Below the pieces are notes generated by a model. The model saw nothing but the letters and a program-made list of their open reading frames with translations. It did not search any database and was not told where the DNA came from. From positions 555,674-619,673 of the forward strand of contig NZ_PTXN01000001.1 in NCBI RefSeq assembly GCF_012726345.1: DNA of 64,000 nucleotides, written 5' to 3'. Source of the stretch: Marinomonas sp. UCMA 3892. Lineage in GTDB: Bacteria > Pseudomonadota > Gammaproteobacteria > Pseudomonadales > Marinomonadaceae. The first letter of the stretch is position 1. Each line of letters starts with the position of its first letter. The position numbers were made by a program, and so were the translations under genes. Shown one piece after another: positions 54,907 through 64,000 of this stretch.

Positions 54907-55845
54907 ATGAATAATAAACATAATCTTGCTTTGGCAGAACAATACGACCAAAAGCCGCTGATAGAAACGTCCATGTTGCCCGAAGTTGGTGCTTCGCAGT
55001 GGCATGCGTTTCTGACGTTAGGCTTTAGTAAAACAGCCCGTGGTACTGTGCTGAAAACCTGTGATCATAAAGGGCCTTTGTATGTGCAAAAGCCTTTTTA
55101 CCCTGAAGGTCGAGACACGGCACACATCTATTTATTGCATCCGCCAGGTGGTTTGGTATCTGGGGATCGTCTCACTATCACGGCAAACCTAGCCGAAAAT
55201 ACACATGTTTTGATCACAACCCCTGGGGCGGGTCGTGTTTATCGTGCTCGAAAGGATAAAACGCTACAACACCAAATTACCCAGCTTAATGTGGCTGAAA
55301 ACAGCTTAATGGAATGGTTGCCACAAGAAACCATTCTGTATCCCAATGCCCACACACGCCTTGAAAACCGTATACATCTTGCGGATAACGCCAAGTTTAT
55401 TGGTTGGGAAATAACGTGTTTTGGTTTACCCGCCAATCAAGAGGATTTTGCGCAAGGTCATGCAGAGCAGGGCTTTGAAATTCGCCAAAATGGTCGTCTT
55501 AAGGTGCGTGAACGTTTGGTGATAGATGATAGTAGCCGAACGGTTTTCGCGGCCAAAGCTGGGCTAGCTGGCAAACCCATTAATGGTTTGATGATTGCTG
55601 GCCCCTTTGACCTGACCCATGCTTCTCATTCAGCGAGCCATGATGAACTGATCGACTCCCTACGAAAACATTGCGCGCAACATAACTCAGTGAGTGGCGT
55701 AAGTTTGGTTGGCGAGTACATTTTCGTGCGCAGTCTTCATCATGATTCCGAACAAGTGAAGCAGCTATTTATTCAGTGTTGGCGAGAAATTCGTCCCGCA
55801 TTAATCAATAAAGAATCCAATGAACCAAGAATTTGGGCGACCTAA
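54907..55845 (+). CDS. ureD: urease accessory protein UreD
   Basis: 312 residues. Typical blocks are YLLHPPGGLVSGDRLTI (about 78-94), TTPGAGRVYRA (about 105-115) and EWLPQETILYPNA (about 137-149). UreD forms the nickel-insertion scaffold with UreF and UreG on apo-urease. First of the urease genes, 70 bases before ureA. Confidence 0.93.
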   Translation: MNNKHNLALAEQYDQKPLIETSMLPEVGASQWHAFLTLGFSKTARGTVLKTCDHKGPLYVQKPFYPEGRDTAHIYLLHPPGGLVSGDRLTITANLAENTHVLITTPGAGRVYRARKDKTLQHQITQLNVAENSLMEWLPQETILYPNAHTRLENRIHLADNAKFIGWEITCFGLPANQEDFAQGHAEQGFEIRQNGRLKVRERLVIDDSSRTVFAAKAGLAGKPINGLMIAGPFDLTHASHSASHDELIDSLRKHCAQHNSVSGVSLVGEYIFVRSLHHDSEQVKQLFIQCWREIRPALINKESNEPRIWAT

Positions 55846-55915
55846 AATTGTGCGAACGCTCTATTTTTGTTCATTAAATTTAATTTAAAAGTCACACAAT
55901 GAGGCATAGATATAA

Positions 55916-56218
55916 ATGGAACTCCTGCCAAGAGAAAAAGATAAGCTTCTTGTATTTACCGCTGCCTTGCTTGCCGAGCGCCGCTTGAATCGCGGTCTAA
56001 AATTGAACTACCCCGAAGCTATGGCGTTCATCACCATGGAAATTATCGAAGGCGCTCGCGATGGTAAAACCGTGGCGGAATTAATGGCCTACGGCAAAAC
56101 CTTATTAAGCGCGGAACAAGTGATGGATGGTGTGGTGGAGTTGATCCACGAAGTGCAGGTGGAAGCGACGTTCCCAGATGGGACCAAGTTAGTCACCGTT
56201 CATAATCCTATAAATTAG
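55916..56218 (+). CDS. ureA: urease gamma subunit
   Basis: 100 residues, the exact family length. The whole sequence is conserved: [20 protein letters not shown], then [20 protein letters not shown] and a C terminus [10 protein letters not shown]. Structural subunit of the (alpha beta gamma)3 nickel urease that turns urea into ammonia and carbamate in the cytoplasm. AATGAGG lies upstream; ureB follows after 15 bases. Confidence 0.96.
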   Translation: MELLPREKDKLLVFTAALLAERRLNRGLKLNYPEAMAFITMEIIEGARDGKTVAELMAYGKTLLSAEQVMDGVVELIHEVQVEATFPDGTKLVTVHNPIN

Positions 56219-56233
56219 GGAAGGAGAACCTCC

Positions 56234-56551
56234 ATGATTCCAGGTGAAATACAGGTTGCCGAAGGCGTTATCGAACTCAATGTGGGTCGCAAGACGGTGA
56301 AAATTCGCGTCGAAAATACCGGTGATCGTCCTGTGCAAATTGGCTCCCATTATCATTTTTACGAAGTGAATCCAGCCTTGTCTTTTGATCGTGAATTAAC
56401 CAAAGGTTTTCGTTTGAATATCGCTTCTGACACCGCTGTGCGTTTTGAGCCAGGTCAAGGTCGTGAAGTGGAGTTAGTCGAATACGCAGGTACGAAGACC
56501 ATTTACGGTTTCCGAGGTGAAGTCATGGGTAAATTGGTAGGAGCAGAATAA
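56234..56551 (+). CDS. ureB: urease beta subunit
   Basis: 105 residues. Family landmarks are [40 protein letters not shown] (about 26-45) and [29 protein letters not shown] precedes the ATG. Its stop overlaps the start of ureC (TAATG). Confidence 0.96.
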   Translation: MIPGEIQVAEGVIELNVGRKTVKIRVENTGDRPVQIGSHYHFYEVNPALSFDRELTKGFRLNIASDTAVRFEPGQGREVELVEYAGTKTIYGFRGEVMGKLVGAE

Positions 56552-58257
56552 TGGCGACGATGGACAAACAAAGTTATGCGCAGATGTTCGGCCCGACTAC
56601 TGGCGACCGTGTGCGTTTAGGCGATACTGATATTTGGATTCAGGTGGAAAAAGATTTCACCGTCTATGGTGACGAAGTGAAATTCGGTGGTGGCAAGGTC
56701 ATTCGTGACGGTATGGGACAAAGCCAAGTGACCAATGAGATTGCCGTAGATTTGGTGATTACCAATGCTCTGGTGTTGGACCATTGGGGAATTGTGAAAG
56801 GCGATGTTGGCATCAAAGATGGCCGCATTTTTAAAGTGGGTAAAGCGGGCAACCCAGACGTACAAGATAATGTGGATATTGTGGTTGGCCCTGGCACTGA
56901 AGTGATTGCTGGAGAAGGTTCTATTCTGACCGCGGGAGGCATTGATGCCCACATACACTTTATATGTCCGCAACAAGTGGAAGAAGCGTTAACCTCTGGC
57001 GTCACCACCATGATTGGTGGCGGTACTGGACCTGCTACGGGAACGAAAGCAACGACTTGTACTTCGGGTCCTTGGTATCTTGGCAAGATGTTACAAGCAA
57101 CCGACAGTATGCCGATGAACTTAGGTTTTTTAGGCAAAGGTAACGCCAGTCTGCCAGAGGCCTTAGAGGAGCAGTTAGAAGCGGGCGCATGTGGGCTAAA
57201 ATTGCATGAAGATTGGGGAACTACCCCAGCATCAATTGATTGTTGTTTGAGTGTCGCAGAAGCCTACGATGTGCAAGTAGCTATCCATACCGACACGCTG
57301 AACGAATCTGGCTTTGTTGATAGCACCATTGATGCTTTTAAAGATCGTGTCATTCACACTTATCACACCGAAGGCGCAGGCGGCGGTCACGCTCCAGATA
57401 TTATTCAAGCTTGTTCTAACCCAAATGTTCTGCCTTCTTCAACCAACCCAACGCGCCCTTATACTCACAACACGGTTGATGAGCATTTAGACATGCTAAT
57501 GGTATGTCACCATTTGGACAGTAATATCGAAGAAGACGTAGCTTTTGCTGATTCGCGGATTCGTAAAGAAACCATTGCCGCGGAAGACATTCTCCATGAT
57601 CGTGGCGCTTTCAGTATGATTTCGTCTGATTCCCAAGCGATGGGACGAGTGGGCGAAGTGGTAACTCGCACATGGCAAACAGCCCACAAAATGAAGCAAC
57701 AGTTTGGTTTATTACCAGAAGATCAAGAATTGGGTGCGGATAATTTTCGTGCTCGTCGTTATATTGCTAAGTACACCATCAACCCTGCCATTGCTCATGG
57801 TATCAGTCACGAAGTGGGGTCAATTGAACCGGGAAAAATGGCCGATTTGGTCTTGTGGAAGCCCGCTTTTTTTGCCGTGAAACCTTCGATGATTATCAAA
57901 GGTGGCATGATTGCCAGCGCTCCAATGGGTGACCCAAATGCCTCCATTCCAACCCCACAACCTGTGCATTATCGGCCTATGTTTGGCTCCTGTGGTAAGG
58001 CTGCGGCAGCGACGTCTGTGACCTTTGTATCTAAGGCCGCATTGAATAATGGCTTGAAGGAAAGTCTTGGATTGGAACGTACTTTGGTGGCTTGTAAAAA
58101 CACGCGCAATATTTCCAAGCTCGATATGATCCATAACGATTGGCTCCCAAATATTACTGTCGATCCGCAAACCTATGAAGTGCGAGCGGATGGGGAGTTA
58201 TTAACCTGTGAGCCTGCGGAGAGGTTACCTCTCGCACAACTCTACACGCTTTTTTAG
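56551..58257 (+). CDS. ureC: urease alpha (catalytic) subunit
   Basis: 568 residues, full length. The nickel-bridging carbamylated lysine is Lys217 in [12 protein letters not shown] and the active-site base is His320 in MVCHHLD, the same numbering as in Klebsiella urease. The first Ni ligands HIHFICPQQ (about 134-142) are also intact, as is the flap segment after His320. All catalytic residues I can check are present, so the enzyme should be active once matured. Confidence 0.97.
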   Translation: MATMDKQSYAQMFGPTTGDRVRLGDTDIWIQVEKDFTVYGDEVKFGGGKVIRDGMGQSQVTNEIAVDLVITNALVLDHWGIVKGDVGIKDGRIFKVGKAGNPDVQDNVDIVVGPGTEVIAGEGSILTAGGIDAHIHFICPQQVEEALTSGVTTMIGGGTGPATGTKATTCTSGPWYLGKMLQATDSMPMNLGFLGKGNASLPEALEEQLEAGACGLKLHEDWGTTPASIDCCLSVAEAYDVQVAIHTDTLNESGFVDSTIDAFKDRVIHTYHTEGAGGGHAPDIIQACSNPNVLPSSTNPTRPYTHNTVDEHLDMLMVCHHLDSNIEEDVAFADSRIRKETIAAEDILHDRGAFSMISSDSQAMGRVGEVVTRTWQTAHKMKQQFGLLPEDQELGADNFRARRYIAKYTINPAIAHGISHEVGSIEPGKMADLVLWKPAFFAVKPSMIIKGGMIASAPMGDPNASIPTPQPVHYRPMFGSCGKAAAATSVTFVSKAALNNGLKESLGLERTLVACKNTRNISKLDMIHNDWLPNITVDPQTYEVRADGELLTCEPAERLPLAQLYTLF

Positions 58258-58293
58258 GCTCTTTTTTAGGAACGTTTTTTTGAGGAAGATAGC

Positions 58294-58737
58294 ATGCTAG
58301 ATATTTACGAAAGATTAGGCACACATTGCCATGATCCGGTTTACACCACTGTGACGTTAACCCATGAACAGCGTGACCGCGGACGTTTAAAACTTGTCGG
58401 TGAAAATAACGAGGAAGTTCGTGTTTTTCTTGAACGCGGTAAACCGCTGTTAGTAGGGGAATTCTTAAAATCTGAATGCGGCAAGATAGTTCAAGTCGCT
58501 GGTGCCGTAGAAGATGTGGCTCATGCCAGTTGCGAAGATTGGGAAGCTTTTTCCAAGGCTTGTTATCACTTAGGTAATCGCCATACCAAAATCCAAATTG
58601 GTGAGCGTTGGCTACGTATCAAACCAGACCATGTATTAGAAGACATGTTACATATGCTTGGTTTGATCGTTACCCATGAAGAAGCGGTGTTTGTGCCTGA
58701 ATCTGGAGCTTACAGTCATGGACACAGTCACCACTAA
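58294..58737 (+). CDS. ureE: urease accessory protein UreE (nickel metallochaperone)
   Basis: 147 residues. The N-terminal part carries LTHEQRDRGRLKL and LERGKPLLVGEFLKSECG. The metal-binding domain has CYHLGNRHTKIQIG (about 90-103) and LEDMLHMLGL. The short His-rich tail HGHSHH at the end binds nickel. It hands nickel to UreG. Its end overlaps the start of ureF by 20 bases. Confidence 0.93.
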   Translation: MLDIYERLGTHCHDPVYTTVTLTHEQRDRGRLKLVGENNEEVRVFLERGKPLLVGEFLKSECGKIVQVAGAVEDVAHASCEDWEAFSKACYHLGNRHTKIQIGERWLRIKPDHVLEDMLHMLGLIVTHEEAVFVPESGAYSHGHSHH

Positions 58738-59410
58738 CATTGTCACCACAGACATTCGTTTATTGCGGCTTTTGCAATTAAGCAGCGTGGGTTTGCCTGT
58801 GGGCGGCTTTGCTTTTTCTCAGGGCATGGAATATGCCATTGATCAAGGTTGGGTGAAAAACAAAGCCGAAGTATCTGACTGGATTGGCTTGCAATTGCAA
58901 CAATCGGTAGCTCGTGTGGATTTACCTGTGCTGCGGTTATGCATGGACGCCGCTAAGCAGCAAAACACAGAAAGATTATTTGAACTGAATGATTTGGTAC
59001 TGGCCTGCCGAGAAACCAAAGAGCTGCGACTGAATGATACTGCGATGGGGGAAGCTTTATTTCGTCTAATGGGCAGCCTGCAAATAGATACGCCATTTAA
59101 GCGTTTAGATGAGATGAGCTTTGTTACCTTGTTTGCCATTGCCGCCAACCATTGGGGGCTAGAAGTGGATCTTGCTTGTCTAGGCTTTACTTGGTCTTGG
59201 CTAGAAAACCAAATTGCTGCAGCAACCAAGCTAGTCCCCCTTGGGCAAACACAAGCGCAAGAATTGCTAGGTGAGTTACAGACAGATATTCGACATGCCA
59301 TTGCCATGTCATTAAATATTGAAGAAGAGCGTGTTGGCGCAGGATTACCAGCTATCGCCATCGCTAGCGCGCTACACGAAACACAATACTCGCGGCTATT
59401 TCGCTCTTAG
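58718..59410 (+). CDS. ureF: urease accessory protein UreF
   Basis: 230 residues from the ATG at 58718, which has GGAG nine bases upstream; an earlier ATG at 58676 would give 14 unlikely Cys/Leu-rich residues. Typical blocks are LLQLSSVGLPVGGFAFSQGM (about 18-37) and SRETKELRLND-like ACRETKELRLN. Acts with UreD and UreG in nickel loading, gating the GTPase. Overlap with ureE implies coupled translation. Confidence 0.92.
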   Translation: MDTVTTNIVTTDIRLLRLLQLSSVGLPVGGFAFSQGMEYAIDQGWVKNKAEVSDWIGLQLQQSVARVDLPVLRLCMDAAKQQNTERLFELNDLVLACRETKELRLNDTAMGEALFRLMGSLQIDTPFKRLDEMSFVTLFAIAANHWGLEVDLACLGFTWSWLENQIAAATKLVPLGQTQAQELLGELQTDIRHAIAMSLNIEEERVGAGLPAIAIASALHETQYSRLFRS

Positions 59411-59491
59411 TGTTTTAGTTCCCTCCTTATGGAGACGAGGAGCTAAGAACCGCCGAGTATTAATTATTGAGTTAAGAACAAGGAACCTAAT

Positions 59492-60133
59492 ATGAAAAAA
59501 CAAACATTACGAATTGGTGTAGGTGGTCCAGTAGGATCAGGCAAAACGGCTTTATTGCGTTCTTTGTGTAGTGCTATGCGTGACTATTACAACATTGCCG
59601 TGGTGACCAATGATATTTACACCCAAGAAGACGCGAAGTTCTTAACCCAGCATGAAGCCTTGGATGCGGATCGTATCTTGGGTGTGGAGACAGGCGGCTG
59701 TCCTCATACGGCAATTCGTGAAGACGCGTCGATGAACTTAGCGGCAATAGATCAGTTATTAGAACGCCACGGCGCATTGGATGTGGTATTCGTGGAAAGT
59801 GGTGGTGATAACTTAAGTGCGACGTTCAGCCCAGAGTTATCCGACTTTACCATTTATGTTATTGACGTATCTGCTGGTGACAAAATTCCTCGTAAAGGCG
59901 GTCCTGGTATTACGAAATCGGATTTGTTGATTATTAATAAAACTGATCTAGCGCCTTTGGTTGGCGCGTCTTTGGATGTTATGGCGCACGACGCCAAAAT
60001 TCAACGTGGCGATCGTCCTTTCATTTTTTCTAACCTCAAAAGTGCCCAAGGTTTGGATGAAATTATTCAGATTATTGTGTCTGAAGGGATGTTGGAAGCA
60101 AAAGAAATACCTGCAGCGAAAGCCGTCGTTTAA
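59492..60133 (+). CDS. ureG: urease accessory GTPase UreG
   Basis: 213 residues. SIMIBI-class GTPase with P-loop GPVGSGKT (12-19), [12 protein letters not shown], the metal-binding motif [14 protein letters not shown] (about 71-84) and [12 protein letters not shown] near residue 150. It uses GTP to deliver nickel to the urease apo-complex. Gene follows ureF by about 80 bases. Confidence 0.95.
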   Translation: MKKQTLRIGVGGPVGSGKTALLRSLCSAMRDYYNIAVVTNDIYTQEDAKFLTQHEALDADRILGVETGGCPHTAIREDASMNLAAIDQLLERHGALDVVFVESGGDNLSATFSPELSDFTIYVIDVSAGDKIPRKGGPGITKSDLLIINKTDLAPLVGASLDVMAHDAKIQRGDRPFIFSNLKSAQGLDEIIQIIVSEGMLEAKEIPAAKAVV

Positions 60134-60202
60134 ATAGCTACTGCGCTCGTTATTTCGTTGGGAAGTATTAATTTTTGGTTGATCAAGTATTAGGAGAAAT
60201 TT

Positions 60203-60787
60203 ATGAAGGCATTGAAAACAAAAGGCTTGTTTGCTGCGGCTTCGTTAGTAGCGGCAGGTTCTGTATTTGCTCATCCGGGGCACGAACACGCGTCCAGTTT
60301 TATGGCGGGCTTTTCTCACCCTATGGGTGGTTTGGATCATCTTTTAGCCATGGTGGCGATTGGTCTTTGGGCGGCGAGCATTGGTGGTCGCGCTTTGTGG
60401 GCAATCCCCGTTGCGTTTGTTATGACGATGATCCTTGGTGGTGGTTTGGCTGTGGCTGGTATGTCAGTACCATTTGTTGAACAAGGTATTTTACTGTCTG
60501 TGATTGTTCTTGGTGCTTTGGTGTTGTTTGCTAAGCGTTTACCAACGGCGGTTTGCGTGGCGATTGCTGGTGGTTTTGCGTTATTCCACGGTGCTGCACA
60601 TGGAATGGAAATGCCTTTGAATGCCAATGGTCTGCAATATGCGTTAGGTTTTGCTTTGGCAACAGCGGGTTTGCATGCAGTTGGTCTAGGCTTTGGTCAG
60701 GTAATGGCGAAAATCGGTACGCCTTTGGTGACACGCATTAGTGGTTCTTTAATTGCGACAGCGGGTTTGGTGCTTGCTTTTGCTTAA
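60203..60787 (+). CDS. ureJ: HupE/UreJ-family nickel permease
   Basis: 194 residues: a signal-like start ending VFAHP, then the His-rich HPGHEHASSFMAGFSHPMGG (about 24-43), LDHLLAMVAIGLWAA and FALFHGAAHGMEMP (about 126-139), with about six membrane segments. HupE/UreJ proteins bring nickel (or cobalt) into the cell for urease or hydrogenase. Last recognisable urease gene, 70 bases after ureG. The downstream kinase gene starts 57 bases later. Confidence 0.92.
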   Translation: MKALKTKGLFAAASLVAAGSVFAHPGHEHASSFMAGFSHPMGGLDHLLAMVAIGLWAASIGGRALWAIPVAFVMTMILGGGLAVAGMSVPFVEQGILLSVIVLGALVLFAKRLPTAVCVAIAGGFALFHGAAHGMEMPLNANGLQYALGFALATAGLHAVGLGFGQVMAKIGTPLVTRISGSLIATAGLVLAFA

Positions 60788-60844
60788 CTCACTTTTGTCT
60801 TGTAAGCCACGGAGCGGCACTCTAATACCTAAGTCCGAGATATT

Positions 60845-63646
60845 ATGACTGCGGCACAAAAGATCTTTAAAGTGCGACGCCACTATAACAAGTGGGTTGC
60901 TGACCAAACGATGGAAGATTACGCCCTGCGTTACACTTCTAGGCATGACAGCAGCTCCAAGCAAGGTCATGTCATGAGCATTGAGCGTGTCGGTCATACG
61001 GCGCTCGGTGCGACCGCGTTTTTAGCTTTAGAGGGATTGGCCGCGGTTATTACACTGGCGTATGGGTTTACCAATGCCGTAGCGGCCATTCTCACGGTAT
61101 TGGCGGTGTTTTTTATCACTGGCTTTCCCATTGCTTATTATTCTGCCAAGCATGGCTTGGACATAGATTTACTGACTCGAGGAGCGGGTTTTGGCTATCT
61201 TGGGTCGACGATAACCTCACTGATTTACGCCACATTCACATTTATCTTTTTTGCTATCGAAGCAGCGATTTTAGCCTCGGCGATGGAAGTTCTGTTGGGC
61301 ATTCCGTTGGCCTTGGGTTATGCGCTTTCGGCTATCTTTGTGATTCCTATCGTAACGCACGGTATTCGTGCTATCAGCCGTTTTCAAAATGGCAGCCAGT
61401 GGATTTGGTTGGTGTTGCAAGTCGCTGCGATTGGGGTGGTAGTGACGCAGGAATACCAAAACTTCGAAGGCTGGACGCAATACGCGCCGGTGGATTTACC
61501 ACAAAGTACGCATTTCGATTGGATACTGTTTGGTTCGGCGGCGTCTGTGTTATTTGCTCTTATGGCGCAGATTGGTGAGCAGGTCGACTATTTACGTTTT
61601 TTCCCGATCAAGAACAAACAAAATCGCCGACGCTGGTGGTTTTGGCTTATTTTAGCTGGCCCTGGTTGGGTATTTATTGGCGCGATCAAAATGCTGTTAG
61701 GCTCATTTTTGGCCTATTTAGCAATTTCTGATGGCGCTAGTGTGGTTCAAGCGACAGACCCTACTTATTTGTATCAGCGCATCTTTTTCTTTTTGACTAC
61801 CTCCCCGACTACGGCCTTGTTGTTGGCAGCGGTGTTTGTGTTTATCTGTCAGATGAAAATCAATTTAACCAATGCGTATGCGGGTTCCATTGCTTGGTCC
61901 AATTTCTTCTCGCGTTTAACCCACTCTCATCCAGGCCGTGTCGTCTGGTTAGTGTTTAACGTTACCATTGCGTTATTGCTGATGGAGTTGGGCATTTATC
62001 AAGCCTTGGGCGCGATTCTAGGTGTGTTTGCAATAGCCGCCGTGAGTTGGTTGGGGAGTTTGTCTGCGGACTTGTTGATTAACAAACCTTTAGGACTAAG
62101 CCCTAACTATGTGGAGTTTAAGCGGGCGCATTTGTATGACATAAACCCAGTGGGAACAGGCTCTATGTTGATTGCCACGTCATTGGGGTTGGTGAGTTAT
62201 TTAGGTGTCTTTGGGGAAGTGGCAAAAAGTTTGTGTCACTTTATTTCGCTGGGCTCGTGTTTTGTCTTTGTGCCACTGATCGCATGGCTCACCAAGGGTA
62301 AGTATTACTTAGCACGTCAAAGTACCGAACTGATTCCGATGATCGAGCTGGCAAGACAGCGCAACCCTAAGTATGTCACCTTGACCTGCGGGATTTGTGA
62401 GAATGCTTTCGAAACGGAAGACATGAGTTTTTGCTCGGCCTACATGCAGCCGATTTGTTCCTTGTGTTGTTCCTTGGATGTGCGCTGTTTAGACAGCTGC
62501 AAGCCGCAGGCGAGTATTGGTCAGCAGAGTGATTATTTCTTAAAGCTGTTTTTGCCCAAGGGATTGGTAAAAGCACTGAGTTCTCGTTTTGGTCGTTTTG
62601 CGTCTTTATTGCTGGTGATCAACATCATTAACGCAGCATTGATGATGTTGATTTATCGGCAAATGGCACCGAGTTCGCTGAATGAAGCTGTCTTGCTGAA
62701 AGACACCATGTTGGCGCTGTTTTTTACTTTATTGATTGTCTCTGGTGTCTTGTCTTGGTTGTTTGTGCTTGCCCATGAAAGCCGAGTGGTGGCGCAGAAA
62801 GAGTCGAATCGGCAAACTCGGAAATTGATTCGTGAGATTGACGCTCACCAAGAAACTGACCGTGCATTACAAAATGCAAAAGAACAAGCCGAGCGGGCAA
62901 ATGAGGCGAAAAGTCGTTATCTTACGGGGATTAGCCACGAATTACGCACGCCGCTGCAATCTATTATTGGCTATGCACAGCTGTTATCTGAAAAAGCCAA
63001 TACGCCATCAGGGCATCAGAATGGCCTGGATATTATTCATCGCAGTGGTTTGTATCTGGCCGATTTGATTGAAGGTTTGTTGGATATTTCGAAGATTGAG
63101 GCAGGGCGTTTTGATCTGTATCGCAATACGGTGGATTTGCCGAAATTGATCGATCAGCTAAACAGTATGTTTGCCATGCAGGCTCGTGACAAAGGCATTC
63201 AATTACAATCGAAAATTCTCGCGCCTTTACCTCAGCATGTGGTGACGGATGAAAAGCGTTTGCGGCAAATTTTGATCAATTTGTTGTCAAATGCGGTTAA
63301 ATACACGCCAAAAGGCTCGGTTTTGTTCGAAGTGAACTATCGCAATCAAGTGGCGGAGTTTGTCATTCGCGACACGGGCGTTGGCATTAAAGAAGGTCAT
63401 TTAAAGCGCATTTTTGATCCGTTTGAGCGAGTCCGCGATGTCAGTACTGGCAACTTACCCGGCACAGGTTTGGGCTTGACCATAGTGAAGTTGCTGACGG
63501 AAATCATGGGCGGTGATATACAAGCTCATTCTGTGGTCGGCGAGGGCAGTGAGTTTCGCGTTAGCCTAATGTTACCTTGGGTCAGCCAAGGGGATGGCTC
63601 CGCTTATGTGGACTCCCCCTTGTCAACAACATTAAAGATCAATTAA
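60845..63646 (+). CDS. NCS1-type permease-like sensor histidine kinase
   Basis: 933 residues. The first about 500 form a membrane domain of roughly twelve segments like the NCS1 purine/cytosine/allantoin permeases (ERVGHTALGATAFLALEGLA, QMKINLTNAYAGSIAWSNFF). A Cys-rich segment (about 515-556; CGIC, CSLCC) and two more membrane segments (about 590-650) follow. Then comes a coiled coil, the H box ISHELRTPLQ with His698, and ATP-binding boxes INLLSNAVKYTPKG and GTGLGLTIVKLL. Its place after the urea genes suggests sensing of urea or a related nitrogen compound. No response regulator is adjacent. Confidence 0.85.
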   Translation: MTAAQKIFKVRRHYNKWVADQTMEDYALRYTSRHDSSSKQGHVMSIERVGHTALGATAFLALEGLAAVITLAYGFTNAVAAILTVLAVFFITGFPIAYYSAKHGLDIDLLTRGAGFGYLGSTITSLIYATFTFIFFAIEAAILASAMEVLLGIPLALGYALSAIFVIPIVTHGIRAISRFQNGSQWIWLVLQVAAIGVVVTQEYQNFEGWTQYAPVDLPQSTHFDWILFGSAASVLFALMAQIGEQVDYLRFFPIKNKQNRRRWWFWLILAGPGWVFIGAIKMLLGSFLAYLAISDGASVVQATDPTYLYQRIFFFLTTSPTTALLLAAVFVFICQMKINLTNAYAGSIAWSNFFSRLTHSHPGRVVWLVFNVTIALLLMELGIYQALGAILGVFAIAAVSWLGSLSADLLINKPLGLSPNYVEFKRAHLYDINPVGTGSMLIATSLGLVSYLGVFGEVAKSLCHFISLGSCFVFVPLIAWLTKGKYYLARQSTELIPMIELARQRNPKYVTLTCGICENAFETEDMSFCSAYMQPICSLCCSLDVRCLDSCKPQASIGQQSDYFLKLFLPKGLVKALSSRFGRFASLLLVINIINAALMMLIYRQMAPSSLNEAVLLKDTMLALFFTLLIVSGVLSWLFVLAHESRVVAQKESNRQTRKLIREIDAHQETDRALQNAKEQAERANEAKSRYLTGISHELRTPLQSIIGYAQLLSEKANTPSGHQNGLDIIHRSGLYLADLIEGLLDISKIEAGRFDLYRNTVDLPKLIDQLNSMFAMQARDKGIQLQSKILAPLPQHVVTDEKRLRQILINLLSNAVKYTPKGSVLFEVNYRNQVAEFVIRDTGVGIKEGHLKRIFDPFERVRDVSTGNLPGTGLGLTIVKLLTEIMGGDIQAHSVVGEGSEFRVSLMLPWVSQGDGSAYVDSPLSTTLKIN

Positions 63647-63822
63647 AGAATAAATGCGTGCTTATGTACGAGCTCTAATTGGGGAAGCTATCCCAGGCTC
63701 TATGATATTTACGCGAACTTGTTGTCAAATCTCATGGACGAGCTAACGGCTCTAAGCGAAGCACTGACTAAACAAGCTGATTTTCATCTTTTATTGAGCA
63801 TTATTGTTGTTTAACAACTCTT

Positions 63823-64000
63823 TTAAACAGCCAAAAGCTCTGCTTTATATTCTGTACCATTTGCCAACATAGCAAAGGCCGTTCGTACCGTTTTGTTGGC
63901 TAACGCGACAGCAGCACACCGTTTTCCTTTGCGCTCAACCATTTGCTGTATCCATAAGTCTTTTTTCGTTTTTGCAGGACGTTTAGTCGCTTGATTAACC
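63823..64000 (-). mobile_element. IS110-family transposase gene, C-terminal end
   Basis: The last 59 codons are in the window, and the gene continues past the right edge. The product ends LWIQQMVERKGKRCAAVALA, then NKTVRTAFAMLANGTEY, matching the conserved C-terminal tail of IS110/IS1111 transposases. GTTGTTTAACAAC at 63806-63818 just after the stop is a small palindrome that could lie near the element end. The exact IS boundary is not visible. Confidence 0.75.

Noticed and set aside
56617..58170. Long open frames on the minus strand across ureC
   Set aside because: They are shadows of the strongly conserved ureC reading frame.
63647..63814. Open frame ending LTKQADFHLLLSIIVV
   Set aside because: No start codon until 63734, no recognisable domain and the position is just before an IS end; kept only as a possible remnant.
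1..64000. CRISPR arrays, rRNA and tRNA genes
   Set aside because: I looked for regularly spaced repeats and for tRNA or rRNA signatures and saw none.

Overview
The window looks like a chromosomal segment of a marine gammaproteobacterium of the Marinomonas / Oceanospirillales type. The basis is gene content (TRAP transporters with DctBD, EpmA, TmcA, a methylcitrate cluster with PrpD, a urt-ure urea cluster, an IrgA/IrgB-like pair) and slightly AT-rich base composition by eye. The genus is an inference from recognised protein families, not from a search.

Layout. 1-8.2 kb: a partial beta-lactamase-fold hydrolase, a LuxR-type regulator, DoxX, a ribitol-dehydrogenase-like SDR, a CurA-like reductase, and a MocR-type regulator divergent from two exporters (EamA, LysE), with a perfect 17-bp inverted repeat between them. 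8.2-19.5 kb: epmA, dctB-dctD, a TauE permease, gamma-glutamyltransferase and a TRAP transporter dctPQM. 19.5-27.3 kb: tmcA and the propionate (2-methylcitrate) genes prpBCD with a GntR regulator and ATTGTCGACAAT-like palindromes, then DUF5062 and Lrp genes. 27.3-31.6 kb: small conserved unknowns (DUF1826, DUF393, DUF3429), an SDR and an alpha2-type glycyl-tRNA synthetase. 31.7-39.9 kb: a TonB receptor divergent from a LysR regulator, a metal-dependent hydrolase, a YafY regulator with a GFA enzyme, a Na+/H+ antiporter-family permease and a GNAT enzyme.

39.9-49.1 kb is the accessory part. Two toxin-antitoxin modules lie between two copies of the 3' end of the GNAT gene (a 90-bp direct repeat with one mismatch). 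They are followed by a 2OG-Fe(II) oxygenase with its LysR regulator, a 925-residue STAND-type NTPase with TPR repeats, an AbiEi-like protein, a PD-(D/E)XK-like protein and an unknown protein, then about 1.1 kb of gene-free DNA with an imperfect tandem duplication rich in hairpins. The STAND/AbiEi/nuclease-like group is the best candidate here for an undescribed defence-type locus, but this rests only on domain logic and neighbourhood.

49.1-63.6 kb is one co-oriented urea-use block: urtABCDE (high-affinity urea ABC importer), ureDABC and ureEFG (nickel urease and its maturation proteins), ureJ (HupE-type nickel permease), and then an unusual protein fusing an NCS1-type permease-like membrane domain to a histidine kinase. 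No response regulator is visible after it. The window ends inside an IS110-family transposase gene.
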